Shown here in pieces: positions 35,686 through 44,499 of a stretch of 64,000 nt of DNA. The position numbers and the translations under genes are program-made. Position 1 is the stretch's first letter; each line of letters begins with the position of its first letter. Origin of the DNA: Brevibacillus formosus. GTDB lineage: Bacteria; Bacillota; Bacilli; Brevibacillales; Brevibacillaceae. The DNA lies in the NCBI RefSeq assembly GCF_003013405.1, contig NZ_PXZL01000002.1, positions 39,417 through 103,416 on the forward strand, in the 5' to 3' direction. The notes under the pieces were generated by a model. The model saw only the letters and a list, made by a program, of their open reading frames with translations, was not told where the DNA came from and ran no database searches.

Positions 35686-36270
35686 ATGCTAAAAAAAAGT
35701 ATGGCTTCAAGTCTAGGTCTATTCTTAGTTGTCCTGTCTATAACACTTCCTGCTCAGGCTGCAGAACCAACGCTTTCGAATTCGTCCGAACAAAATATTT
35801 TATCCTATGCATCACTAAAGCATTCCTTATCTGCTAGCTCTTCTTATGGAGCGAAAATGTGGATCAAGAACAATCAACTGGTCCCGCAAGGCTGGGTGAT
35901 TACCGACAGTACTAGTACTCAATTCGAAATTACATGCGTGATTGGAGCTACGTACAGATCGACACTTTGGATCAAGTACAACCAACAGATTCCCGATGGA
36001 TGGGCTGTCATAGATGGCAGTGGCACTTCTCTTCAAATGATTTATACACAAGGCGCAGGTTACGGAGATAAACTGTGGGTGCGAAACAATCAAATCATGC
36101 CGCAAGGATGGGTCATTACAGATAGTACGACGGATAAATTTGAAATTACGAGTATTCAAAGAGCACAAAAGGGAGCGAAGCTATGGATCAGGTATAATCA
36201 GCAGATTCCAGCAGGCTGGGTTGTTACCGATCGCTTTAACACGAAAATTCAAATCACTTTTATGGGCTAG
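35686..36270 (+). CDS. Secreted protein with four tandem repeats
   Basis: A 194-residue protein with a signal peptide (about residues 1-25, ending LPAQAAEP). The mature part holds four repeats of about 36 residues. Each has the pattern G-x-x-[LM]-W-[IV]-[KR]-x-N-Q-x-[IVM]-P-x-G-W-[AV]-[IV]-[TI]-D, then a short variable segment ending IT or similar. Repeats 1 and 3 read P-Q-G-W and NNQ, repeats 2 and 4 read YNQQIP, so the array looks like a duplicated pair. Start ATG 35686 has AAAGGTGG upstream. No known domain recognised; a beta-rich surface or carbohydrate-binding role is only inference. Confidence 0.75.
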   Translation: MLKKSMASSLGLFLVVLSITLPAQAAEPTLSNSSEQNILSYASLKHSLSASSSYGAKMWIKNNQLVPQGWVITDSTSTQFEITCVIGATYRSTLWIKYNQQIPDGWAVIDGSGTSLQMIYTQGAGYGDKLWVRNNQIMPQGWVITDSTTDKFEITSIQRAQKGAKLWIRYNQQIPAGWVVTDRFNTKIQITFMG

Positions 36271-36284
36271 AGACCGCTACTAGA

Positions 36285-36317
36285 GTGGGACGCGACTAAT
36301 CTGCGTCCCGCTTTTTT
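36285..36317 (+). terminator. Terminator of the repeat protein gene
   Basis: GTGGGACGC / GCGTCCCGC stem with a run of six or more T residues. Confidence 0.88.
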
Positions 36318-36397
36318 ATTGCGGCTGTTTTTGACCTGCTATTTTTTTACAACTCGATTACATTCCCATGCTATGCTCTTTACGAGAGGTGATCCAA

Positions 36398-37045
36398 GTG
36401 GCAACCATCCTAATTGTCGAGGATGAGATTCCAATCAATGAGCTCATCAAAAGAAACCTGCAAGCAGTGGGACATAGATGTATTTCGGTGATAGACGGAA
36501 AATCGGCATTGGATGAGATGGATAAGCACGAGGTGGATCTCGTTGTGCTGGACATTATGCTGCCGGAAATTGACGGATATGAGGTTTTCCGCCAAATTCG
36601 TGGGACGCCCACTATTTTTTTGACAGCGAAAGGCAGCCTGACAGACAAGGTAAAGGGCCTGACGCTCGGCGCAGATGACTACTTGGTGAAGCCGTTCGAG
36701 ATGCTGGAACTGCTGGCGCGCGTAGATGCGGTGTTGCGACGATCCAAGAAAACGAACAAGACGTTTGAACTGGATGGGGTCCGAATCGATTTCGAGAGCA
36801 GACAGCTATTTCTTCATAATCACCCGGTAGATTTCACCCCCAAGGAATTTGATTTGCTGGAAGTGTTGGTGAACAATCGGAATATCGCCCTTTCCCGGGA
36901 AAAGCTGCTGGAGCTCGCGTGGGGCTATGACTACGTTGGGGATACAAGAACAGTAGACGTCCACATTCAAAAGCTGCGTAAGAAGCTGGAAATGGAATCC
37001 CGAATTAAGACCGTTTATAAAATGGGGTATCGTCTTGAGGTGTAA
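36398..37045 (+). CDS. OmpR-family response regulator
   Basis: A 215-residue regulator: receiver domain (VATILIVEDE, phosphoacceptor Asp in LVVLDIMLPEIDG, Lys in DYLVKPFEM) and winged helix (FTPKEFDLLEVLVNNRNIAL, TVDVHIQKLRKKLE). Start is GTG at 36398 with GAGAGGTGA upstream. The partner kinase at 38036 is separated from it by a gene for a secreted protein. Confidence 0.9.
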   Translation: MATILIVEDEIPINELIKRNLQAVGHRCISVIDGKSALDEMDKHEVDLVVLDIMLPEIDGYEVFRQIRGTPTIFLTAKGSLTDKVKGLTLGADDYLVKPFEMLELLARVDAVLRRSKKTNKTFELDGVRIDFESRQLFLHNHPVDFTPKEFDLLEVLVNNRNIALSREKLLELAWGYDYVGDTRTVDVHIQKLRKKLEMESRIKTVYKMGYRLEV

Positions 37046-37156
37046 CACAGCTAATAAACTATTACAACTTCCTAATAACTTGATGACGAATCAATAATCC
37101 CTCCCTCTTATACTTCTACTTGTGATCACAACTAACACAAAAAAGGAGAGGTTACT

Positions 37157-37942
37157 ATGAAAGGAAAACAAACGATCTTGGCGGCGGCAGCTATCATTGG
37201 CACCAGCACATTGCTTTTTCAAGGAATGGTCCAAGTCGTAACGGCATCGAGTTACAACAAAACGGATATAGTTCCAACGAGTTACGCGAAATCTGTGGCC
37301 GTCCCCTCGTCAACGACACAACACAGTCTGCCACCCGGATACAAAAAAGCGAATTATACCGTGACAGCCATGAAAGACCAAAAGCCAACGAGTAAAGACC
37401 TTACAAAAGAAGCGGCGGCGGAAATCGGAGCGAAAGCCCTTTGGGAGATGTATGCCCTGAGCCTGGAAGGGACGGTGGTAGAAATGAGTTACCAACAGCC
37501 ACGTGAAGACCTTCCTCGCGCACAATGGTACGGTGAAGTAAAAATTAATGACAAGCTCAATTATTATTTCATGATCGACGCTGTTACCGGAGAACTTTTC
37601 AGTATCTTCCGTGAGAGAACGTTCATAGAAAAAGCAACCTACGATGAGGAGCTTGCGAAAAATCCGCAGGAGTATGTGGACCTAGCCAAAAAGGCAGCTG
37701 AGAAGTTCAATATTGTCCACGGTCCAGTCAAGTCCGCTGTATACGAATTCCAAAGCATGGTCGAGAACAATGACCCCCTCATATCGGCGGAGATCACAGG
37801 CGAGAACGGTGAAATCGCCATTGTGTATATAGCGCGCAAAGATAAAGAGTTTATCGGCGCCACCTATCATGCTAAGAACAAGTACAAGGACCACCCCAAC
37901 TCAATTATATCCTATCCTAAGATCACTGAGCCTCAAAAATAA
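37157..37942 (+). CDS. Secreted protein with PepSY-like features
   Basis: A 261-residue protein with an N-terminal signal or anchor segment (ILAAAAIIGTSTLLFQGMVQ). The mature part contains a stretch, WYGEVKINDKLNYYFMIDAV followed by TGELFSIFRERTF, that resembles PepSY-type domains, and a second possible half (VYEFQSMVENNDPLISAEIT). PepSY domains are often found beside sensor kinases and extracellular proteases. It lies between a response regulator and its probable kinase, which suggests a regulated or signal-modulating role. Confidence 0.6.
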   Translation: MKGKQTILAAAAIIGTSTLLFQGMVQVVTASSYNKTDIVPTSYAKSVAVPSSTTQHSLPPGYKKANYTVTAMKDQKPTSKDLTKEAAAEIGAKALWEMYALSLEGTVVEMSYQQPREDLPRAQWYGEVKINDKLNYYFMIDAVTGELFSIFRERTFIEKATYDEELAKNPQEYVDLAKKAAEKFNIVHGPVKSAVYEFQSMVENNDPLISAEITGENGEIAIVYIARKDKEFIGATYHAKNKYKDHPNSIISYPKITEPQK

Positions 37943-37954
37943 GGGAGCCTTTTC

Positions 37955-37983
37955 AGCCGCTACACCGTGCTGGCGGCTTTTTC
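37955..37983 (+). terminator. Terminator
   Basis: AGCCGC / GCGGCT stem-loop followed by TTTTT, between the PepSY-like gene and the kinase gene. Confidence 0.7.
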
Positions 37984-38035
37984 CCATGAGGTGCGAGCTC
38001 TCTCATGAAACCAAAGGTGAAACGAAAGGAAATTT

Positions 38036-39445
38036 ATGAAATACCGGACCTTTTTAACAACTCTTGCCCTTTTTTTGTTTACATTCAACCTAGGGATCGT
38101 CATTATATCGATCACGACCTTCAAAGACACAATCCGTCGTGCACAAGAAAGAAGCTTGGATGAGCATTATTTCATCACCTCCGCGCTCCTCCAAGATTTT
38201 CATGCGGTAGAAGGCCGCGGAACGGATATCGACAGCTCCATCCCGTCTCTGCTCCAGCCTTACAACTATCTTGCCGGGGATCAAAACGTGACATTGGTAC
38301 TTTTTAAAGACAAGGAGCTGGTCTATTCAAATTCGTCTGTCTTGTCGGTCCCAAACGGGTTTCTTGAGCTGCCGGGAGACGCCAGCAGACTCGTTTCTAT
38401 ACAAGAATCAGGCGACCGCGCCTCGGTCCTCGTTTCGGGAAAGCTGCCTGCTCCCTATGATTTATATACAATGGTGTACCTATACGACATGACAGATGGA
38501 ATTGCTGCCTGGGAGCAAATGAAAAACATGCTGTTTTTCGCTGGCTTGATTGTGTCTGTTTTGTTTGCTTTTGGTCTTCATATATTGCTGTCTAAACTAT
38601 TTAGGCCACTCTCGCAGATCTCACAAACATCCCGCCAAATCGCGGCTGGTGCGTATGATACCCGGCTTCCTGTGTCTGGACAAGACGAGCTCACCGAAAT
38701 GGCGCAAAGCTTTAATAATATGGCAAAGGAAATTCAGAATCAAATTCAACAATTAGCGACAGCCGCTCAGCAGAAACAGCAATTTATCGATAACTTTGCA
38801 CATGAGCTCCGCACACCGCTCACGACTATTTACGGCTATGCAGAATACATACAAAAAGTGGCTCGTACAGAAGAGGATAAACTATTTGCCACGACCTACA
38901 TTATGTCTGAGAGCCGCAGACTTCAAAATATTGCGTATCGTCTGCTGGATCTGGCCACCCTCCGTGAAAATAAGCTTGAACAAAGCGACGTTCGTATGGA
39001 ACAATTGATGCTTGGTGTCAAACAGGCGCTCTCTATCATGGCAGCCGAGAAGGAAGTTCAGATTACATGGGAATATCGCATGGATACGTTGCATTGCGAT
39101 CCTGACCTGATCCATATCCTGCTCGTCAATTTGATAGACAACTCACTGAAGGCATGTAGTGCTGGCGGACATATCAAGGTGGTCGCTGAGCTGGAAAATG
39201 ATCATAAGGTGATCACAATCGAGGATAACGGCAAAGGAATGTCGGCAGAGCATCTCGTCCACATTACAGAGGCGTTTTACCGGGTAGATCCCTCCCGCGC
39301 TCGAAACGGCGGCGGTGCTGGATTAGGCTTGACGCTTTGCAAGCAAATTGCTGATTGCCATGGGGCAGAGCTCCACTTTTTATCGGAACCAGGGAAAGGG
39401 ACAACGGCCAAACTGATTTTCCCCGCTACTAGAACCATACGATAG
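38036..39445 (+). CDS. Sensor histidine kinase
   Basis: A 469-residue kinase: helix at about residues 8-28, extracytoplasmic domain of about 130 residues, second helix at about 165-188, HAMP (LFRPLSQISQTSRQIAAGAY), HisKA with His in DNFAHELRTPLTTIYGYAEY, HATPase_c with NLIDNSLKA, EDNGKGMS and GGAGLGLTLCKQ. Probable partner of the response regulator at 36398. Confidence 0.9.
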   Translation: MKYRTFLTTLALFLFTFNLGIVIISITTFKDTIRRAQERSLDEHYFITSALLQDFHAVEGRGTDIDSSIPSLLQPYNYLAGDQNVTLVLFKDKELVYSNSSVLSVPNGFLELPGDASRLVSIQESGDRASVLVSGKLPAPYDLYTMVYLYDMTDGIAAWEQMKNMLFFAGLIVSVLFAFGLHILLSKLFRPLSQISQTSRQIAAGAYDTRLPVSGQDELTEMAQSFNNMAKEIQNQIQQLATAAQQKQQFIDNFAHELRTPLTTIYGYAEYIQKVARTEEDKLFATTYIMSESRRLQNIAYRLLDLATLRENKLEQSDVRMEQLMLGVKQALSIMAAEKEVQITWEYRMDTLHCDPDLIHILLVNLIDNSLKACSAGGHIKVVAELENDHKVITIEDNGKGMSAEHLVHITEAFYRVDPSRARNGGGAGLGLTLCKQIADCHGAELHFLSEPGKGTTAKLIFPATRTIR

Positions 39446-39450
39446 AGCAA

Positions 39451-39488
39451 AGACACCTGACTGATCTTCCGGGGTGTCTCATTTTTTT
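39451..39488 (+). terminator. Terminator of the kinase gene
   Basis: AGACACC / GGGTGTCT stem followed by a seven-base T run. Confidence 0.85.
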
Positions 39489-39551
39489 CATGAAAGTGAA
39501 AGATTGTCAGCAGCTATTCCGTCTATACAGTGACAAGGAGGTGGAACACCA

Positions 39552-40082
39552 GTGGATGATCATTCTGGAGCACGAATTGAGCAATGGTTTCTCACATACA
39601 GCCAAGATGTATATCGGTTTCTCGTCTATTATACGGGACGAACAGACATCGACGATCTGGTTCAAGAGACCTTTATTCGTGCCCTCAAAGCTATGCAGGG
39701 GGCAGAGGTTGAGAATCCCAAAACGTGGCTGTTTGCCATAGCACGAAACGTAGCCATTGATGAAAGACGCAAGACAAAGCTAATTAGTTGGTTGCCAGAT
39801 ATCTTTTTGCAGCATCTCGTATCGCACGACAAAACACCGGAAGAGTCGCTGATGTTAAGTGAAAACAAGCGTCTGCTCTATGAAATGATCAATCAGTTAA
39901 AGTCTTCTTATCGGGACGTGTTGATACTCAGAGGGATCAAGGGATTATCGAGCAAGGAGACTGCGGAGGTTTTGGGATGGACGGAAGCCAAGGTCAATCT
40001 TACTATGCATAGAGCAATGAAAGCGATTCAAAACAAAATGCATGTTTCCATTGCGGAGGTGATGAACGATGCCATCATGTGA
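39552..40082 (+). CDS. ECF-type RNA polymerase sigma factor
   Basis: A 176-residue sigma-70 family protein with region 2 (DVYRFLVYYTGRTDIDDLVQ, then ETFIRALKAM, NPKTWLFAIARNVAID) and region 4 (LKSSYRDVLILRGIKGLSSK, ETAEVLGWTEAKVNLTMHRA). Regions 1.1 and 3 are absent, as in ECF factors. GTG at 39552 has GGAGGTG about 10 bases upstream. Overlaps the downstream anti-sigma-like gene by 14 bases, a sign of translational coupling. Confidence 0.9.
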   Translation: MDDHSGARIEQWFLTYSQDVYRFLVYYTGRTDIDDLVQETFIRALKAMQGAEVENPKTWLFAIARNVAIDERRKTKLISWLPDIFLQHLVSHDKTPEESLMLSENKRLLYEMINQLKSSYRDVLILRGIKGLSSKETAEVLGWTEAKVNLTMHRAMKAIQNKMHVSIAEVMNDAIM

Positions 40083-41145
40083 TGAGCAGATCATTCTGGA
40101 AGAATTGAATCAATTCCCGGAGCAAATCCTTTCCCGAGAACGAAGCCAAGCAATATTAAAGGGTGTGCGAGAAGAAAGAGGTAGACTTCAAAAAGTGAAC
40201 AAACGAAGAATGTACTATGGATGGATGGCAAAAGGGCTGATCACCTGCGGCCTGTTGCTCGGTTTTTTCTGGATGAAACCATTTTCTGCACCAGCAGAAT
40301 CAACGAGTAGTGCAGCCTCTGCTCCTGAAGAAATAACGTATTTTGCGGCTGCTCAAAAAGCCATACAAGATGCGAGTGGCATTCAGAAGACCTTCTCTTT
40401 TGGAGAAATTGAGAAAGACACCGACTCCTATAGTGTACAGGCAAAGGATCATGATACCAGAGAAGCGATCGTAACTTTTAAGCCTGGTACCACAGAGGTT
40501 CTTACCGTCTTTGCGAGGTTTGCGATCAACGAATTACCGGGGCCCTATCATACATATGTAGAGACTGCACAAGAAGCATTTAAGGATACGAAACAACAGG
40601 TTACCTTCCAAAAAGCCAGCTTTTTCAAAGGTGAGAAGGAAGCATATTTTTCCTTTTGGACAGAAGACAAACAGTACGTCAAAGTCGATATTCCAACAAA
40701 TAAAGTGACTGGGTTCACATTGTATTACAACTTAGAAGACGTCGATCAAAAGATCATTTCCACCGCGCAAACAACCTTGATGCGTTTATCCAATGAAAAA
40801 AATCTTTCCTTTACCCAAGCCAAAAAACGTTCAGACGAAAGGGAAGATAAATGGCTGCTCATTAATAAACAAAAGAAATATGATGTAATGATCGGAGCAA
40901 ATACAGGTCAAGTGTATGAAGTGGGCCATGAAACAGATAACTATAAAATCAAAGCATTAAATGAAGTCATTCCCGTAACCAAGCCACTTATTCAAGACAT
41001 TTTTGGCATAGATATCTCTGGGTATACGGCTTACGGCGGCCGGGACTGGGGCGGCTATATTTTGAGAAGTCCGGGGAAACCAAGTTTCTCCATACAGCTT
41101 GGAAATTTGGATGTTGGTGATATTAATCGAATTGAAATCGAATAG
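40069..41145 (+). CDS. Membrane-anchored anti-sigma factor-like protein
   Basis: A 358-residue protein: about 50 cytoplasmic residues (CDEQIILEELNQFPEQILSR), one membrane helix (GWMAKGLITCGLLLGFFWM, about residues 50-68) and about 290 extracytoplasmic residues with PepSY-like segments (DKWLLINKQKKYDVMIGANT, GQVYEVGHE). Position and topology fit an anti-sigma factor that holds the overlapping ECF sigma factor until a signal outside the membrane is sensed. No zinc-binding HxxxCxxC motif is seen in the N-terminal part. Confidence 0.7.
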   Translation: MPSCDEQIILEELNQFPEQILSRERSQAILKGVREERGRLQKVNKRRMYYGWMAKGLITCGLLLGFFWMKPFSAPAESTSSAASAPEEITYFAAAQKAIQDASGIQKTFSFGEIEKDTDSYSVQAKDHDTREAIVTFKPGTTEVLTVFARFAINELPGPYHTYVETAQEAFKDTKQQVTFQKASFFKGEKEAYFSFWTEDKQYVKVDIPTNKVTGFTLYYNLEDVDQKIISTAQTTLMRLSNEKNLSFTQAKKRSDEREDKWLLINKQKKYDVMIGANTGQVYEVGHETDNYKIKALNEVIPVTKPLIQDIFGIDISGYTAYGGRDWGGYILRSPGKPSFSIQLGNLDVGDINRIEIE

Positions 41146-41174
41146 GCGACTTGGCTCGGTCATAGCCTGGGAGC

Positions 41175-41210
41175 AACGGGTTCTATATTTACGTATATGG
41201 AACCCGTTTT
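41175..41210 (+). terminator. Terminator of the sigma/anti-sigma operon
   Basis: AACGGGTTC / GAACCCGTTTT stem-loop. Confidence 0.8.
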
Positions 41211-41230
41211 CCTTCTCCATCGTACTTTTG

Positions 41231-41692
41231 TTAGTCGATCGACAGCTTCATTTTCAACCCCTCATGCGTCGCTTTCAATCCTAATCGCTCATAAAAGCGC
41301 AAAGCATCCTCGCGTTGTTTATCTGTCGTTAGTTGAAAAAGATGGCACCCTCGCTCTTTCGCCCGTTCAATCGCCCATTCGATTAACCTGCTCCCAACTC
41401 CTTGCCCCCTTTCCGTTGATGCAGTCCGAACCCCCTCAATCGTCGCTCTCCAGCTACCTTGATGTGTCAGATAAGGAGTAAACGTAATCTGTAACACACC
41501 AATAATTTCCTCATCACGGCACGCCACAACCAATTCATTATTGGGGTCTGCATCAATGGATTCAAATGCTTTTATGTAACTTTCTGGTAGCGGAGTTTCG
41601 TAACGCTCTCTCGTCTTGCCTAATTCATCATCCGCAAGCATTTGAACAATTCTATTCAGGTCTTTAGCTGTTGCGACTCGAAAATGAATCAT
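41231..41692 (-). CDS. GNAT family N-acetyltransferase
   Basis: A 153-residue acetyltransferase with acetyl-CoA loop ERGQGVGSRLIEWAI and motif B region LTTDKQREDALRFYERLGL. This compact form is common for small-molecule or amino acid acetylation; substrate not visible. Confidence 0.88.
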   Translation of the reverse strand: MIHFRVATAKDLNRIVQMLADDELGKTRERYETPLPESYIKAFESIDADPNNELVVACRDEEIIGVLQITFTPYLTHQGSWRATIEGVRTASTERGQGVGSRLIEWAIERAKERGCHLFQLTTDKQREDALRFYERLGLKATHEGLKMKLSID

Positions 41693-41781
41693 CGTTTGCC
41701 TCCAATCGGTATTTGCGTGATTATTCTAACATCTTACAAGAAAACCCCTTTAACTAAAAGGGGTGGGAGATTCATATATGT

Positions 41782-42525
41782 TTACTTGCAGGTGTTTCTT
41801 CTATTCGGGTTCAAAATCAGCGCATCATCTTCCAGCTCAAACAATTTATCCAATAGCGCATCCATGCCATGCTCCAATTTATACTCCATCTCTTCTTTAT
41901 ACAAAGGAATCAAGAAATAGGCATGAACCTTGTTCCCATCCTTGGTAGGAATGACACTGATTTCTTCTGATAGCTGAAACAGAACGACTCCATTTAAGCC
42001 CGTGCCATCCGCATACGGTTCATAGTTCTCATAATTCGGTATCGTATGTCCGTATCCCAACCATGTATTGTACTGGTGAGGAAAACGAGCCATTTGCTTC
42101 ATCAGCCTGATCGGCCAGTAGTTGTTTTCATCCTGTAGCGACTCTTGTGTCAGCTCCCAGGAAGCAGGCAAAAATATCATCACTTCTGCTCGATCGAAAT
42201 TCTCTTCCATCTGCTCCTGTATTTCATCCGGGATCGTCATCGGCAAATCACTCATCCCAGTCGTATACAGAACCCAAAATGGTTCTTCTTCTGTAGGACT
42301 CATTACATTCACATCAATATGGATCATATCGGAAATAATTTCGTGAAAAACACTGCATTCTCTTCCCGCAAATACCGTTTCAAAGTGGGCAACAATTTCT
42401 TCTACATATTCCATGGGAGCTGGGGGTTCATAATCAGCTTGTTCGTTATATGTGTAAATCGTAGTGCCGTCCTTTGACTTTTCTCCGTTGTTCGTACCGC
42501 CGAATAGCTTTTTGAAAAAATTCAT
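41782..42525 (-). CDS. Suppressor-of-fused (SUFU) domain protein
   Basis: A 247-residue cytoplasmic protein. Residues about 35-235 form a SUFU domain: FHEIISDMIHIDVNVMSPTE, WVLYTTGMSDLPMTIP, AEVMIFLPASWELTQ and the late VIPTKDGNKVHAYFLIPLYK. In bacteria SUFU domains are recognised as immunity proteins of polymorphic toxin systems and are also found alone. No toxin gene is adjacent here. Confidence 0.85.
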   Translation of the reverse strand: MNFFKKLFGGTNNGEKSKDGTTIYTYNEQADYEPPAPMEYVEEIVAHFETVFAGRECSVFHEIISDMIHIDVNVMSPTEEEPFWVLYTTGMSDLPMTIPDEIQEQMEENFDRAEVMIFLPASWELTQESLQDENNYWPIRLMKQMARFPHQYNTWLGYGHTIPNYENYEPYADGTGLNGVVLFQLSEEISVIPTKDGNKVHAYFLIPLYKEEMEYKLEHGMDALLDKLFELEDDALILNPNRRNTCK

Positions 42526-42645
42526 CGCAAATCCTCACCTTCTCATCATTTAGACGCTGGGTCTCTCTATTGTATCGGCATGAGATACCTCCAACATTTA
42601 CCTTATATTCGCAATTCTTGCAAGAGAAATCCGAATCAACTTTCA

Positions 42646-42674
42646 CAAAAAAGAGAGGGTGATTAGCCCCCTCT
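42646..42674 (-). terminator. Terminator of the OYE gene
   Basis: AGAGGGGG / CCCTCT stem followed on the minus strand by TTTTTT. Confidence 0.75.
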
Positions 42675-42686
42675 TGCTAACACTCC

Positions 42687-43745
42687 TTATACCAACACTT
42701 GCAAATGCTCCCGTCCATTAAAAGCGACTAAGTCTTCTCCCTGCGTAACGCGACTAACCAAATCAGGATTGGCCAGGAATGGCCGTCCGAATGCCGCCAC
42801 ATCCATTATTCCATCCTGTACAGCCTGCTCGGCCCGATCAGGTGTTAAATCGCCGACACCAATGATGATGCCATCCCAGTATTGGCGGACAAGCTCGTGC
42901 AGCGTTTTGCCTTCTGCAATCACTTGATCAAAATTCATTGTGGAAGGATGAAGCATCGTTAATCCCGCTTCCTTAAATGCCTCTACGAAGGTTTGAACAG
43001 CCGCGACTGGGTCCTCCCACATATACTCACGCTGATCATCCTTCAATGCAGAGAAGCGCATAATTGTCCTGTCAGCACCCACTTCGGAAATTACCGCTTT
43101 CGCCACCTCTTTCATGAAGGTCAAGCGTTGGCGCAAATCTTCGCCGTATTTGTCTTGGCGGTGGTTGGATGTATCCGAATTAAACTGATCAATCAAATAG
43201 CCATGTGCACCATGAATCTCAACGCCGTCAAAGCCTGCCATCCTTGCATGGCGAGCAGCCTGCGCATACTGCTGAATCACTTCTTGAATATCGGCGAGCG
43301 ACATCTCTTCCGGGATATCGTAAGGCTTGCCCAAGCGATGGACATGCCCCTCTGCTCGCAGTGCAGAAGGAGCTTGCGGGGGTAAGCCTCCAGCGATCTC
43401 ATGGTGTGACAGCCGCCCGACATGCCAAATTTGCGCAACAATCACTCCCCCCGCCTGATGAACTGCGTCTGTGACCTTTTTCCAGCCTTCTATTTGTTCC
43501 ATGGTAAACAAGCCTGGAACACCCTTTGTTCCTTTTGCACGAGGACTAATGACGACTCCCTCTGTAATAATCAAACCTACACCGTCTGCTGCCCGCTTCC
43601 GATAGTACTCGACGACATCAGGACCAACTACTCCCGTCTGGTCATCTGCGAATGTGCGCGTCATGGGGGCCATTGTGATTCGATTGCGCAGCTTCCAAGC
43701 TCCCATGTGAATTGGTTGCAGCAATACTTGGTTTCCCATTTTCAT
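42687..43745 (-). CDS. Old Yellow Enzyme family NADH:flavin oxidoreductase (alkene reductase)
   Basis: A 352-residue FMN-dependent TIM barrel. Motifs: LRNRITMAPMTRTFA, QIWHVGRLSH, FDGVEIHGAHGYLIDQF (active-site His pair region HGAH), YGEDLRQRLTFMKEV. OYE enzymes reduce activated C=C bonds. Two ATG codons at 43745 and 43739 are possible; the purine stretch GAGAGAGG is better spaced for the second. Divergent from an Lrp-type regulator. Confidence 0.9.
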   Translation of the reverse strand: MKMGNQVLLQPIHMGAWKLRNRITMAPMTRTFADDQTGVVGPDVVEYYRKRAADGVGLIITEGVVISPRAKGTKGVPGLFTMEQIEGWKKVTDAVHQAGGVIVAQIWHVGRLSHHEIAGGLPPQAPSALRAEGHVHRLGKPYDIPEEMSLADIQEVIQQYAQAARHARMAGFDGVEIHGAHGYLIDQFNSDTSNHRQDKYGEDLRQRLTFMKEVAKAVISEVGADRTIMRFSALKDDQREYMWEDPVAAVQTFVEAFKEAGLTMLHPSTMNFDQVIAEGKTLHELVRQYWDGIIIGVGDLTPDRAEQAVQDGIMDVAAFGRPFLANPDLVSRVTQGEDLVAFNGREHLQVLV

Positions 43746-43897
43746 TTTCCTCTCTCCCATCCTTACCTGTCATTTCCTTACATCGTAAAGGATCGCCAGC
43801 TGCTTTTACAGATGACATGAAAGGAATTATGCTATTTTCCCCTTGAAAACAACGGTATTATGGAGATAATTCATGAAAAGTAACGGGGGTCATGCGA

Positions 43898-44341
43898 ATG
43901 GATCAAGTGGATAAGGAAATACTCATGATTTTGCAGGAGAATGCCCGCATTTCCATGACGGAATTAGGAAAACTGGTCAACCTGTCTCAACCGGCTACCA
44001 CGGAAAGAGTTCGCAGAATGGAGGACAAAGGCGTCATCATGCAATATCGTGCCATCCTCGCTCCGGAAAAAGCAAATAAACATGTCACTGCCTATTTGCT
44101 TTTTCATACAAAACGCTGCGAAAAATTCATCGAGTTTTGCAAGGAGTATCCAGATGTGTTGGAGCTGCACAGAATCAGCGGACAATACAATTACCTGCTG
44201 AAGGTCGTCACTGCTTCCATGCAGTCTTTGGAGGCGTTTATCAATGCCAGCGGGGAACACGGGGATTCCACGACTTTAATCGTCATGTCCTCACCAATCG
44301 AACAGAAAAAGATCGTTCCTTCTGTGATCGAGGAGTGCTAA
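43898..44341 (+). CDS. Lrp/AsnC family transcriptional regulator
   Basis: A 147-residue regulator: N-terminal helix-turn-helix (DQVDKEILMILQENARISMT, LGKLVNLSQPATTERVRRME) and a C-terminal RAM/AsnC ligand domain (HRISGQYNYLLKVVTASMQS). ATG at 43898 is well spaced from GGGGG; ATG at 43892 is possible. It is divergent from the OYE gene across a 152-base region, the likely target. Confidence 0.88.
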   Translation: MDQVDKEILMILQENARISMTELGKLVNLSQPATTERVRRMEDKGVIMQYRAILAPEKANKHVTAYLLFHTKRCEKFIEFCKEYPDVLELHRISGQYNYLLKVVTASMQSLEAFINASGEHGDSTTLIVMSSPIEQKKIVPSVIEEC

Positions 44342-44499
44342 ACAGCCTGTCGGCTTTTTGCGTGCCATGACTGATTATACCTTTGCTTGTTATATAAACG
44401 ACTTGGCCGTACATAAAAATTACCAGAAGCTAAGAGCCAATGTGCATGGGTAGAGGATGAACCTCAAATTAATATTGATCACCAAAAAGGAGATTCCTT

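Noticed and set aside
39490-39741. 83-codon frame overlapping the sigma factor gene
   Set aside because: Overlaps the ECF sigma gene in another frame; the sigma frame has clear region 2 and 4 motifs and a good ribosome site.
42446-42646. 66-codon minus-strand frame with four cysteines before the SUFU gene
   Set aside because: It overlaps the SUFU start and its ribosome site, and the cysteine spacing fits no zinc motif I know.
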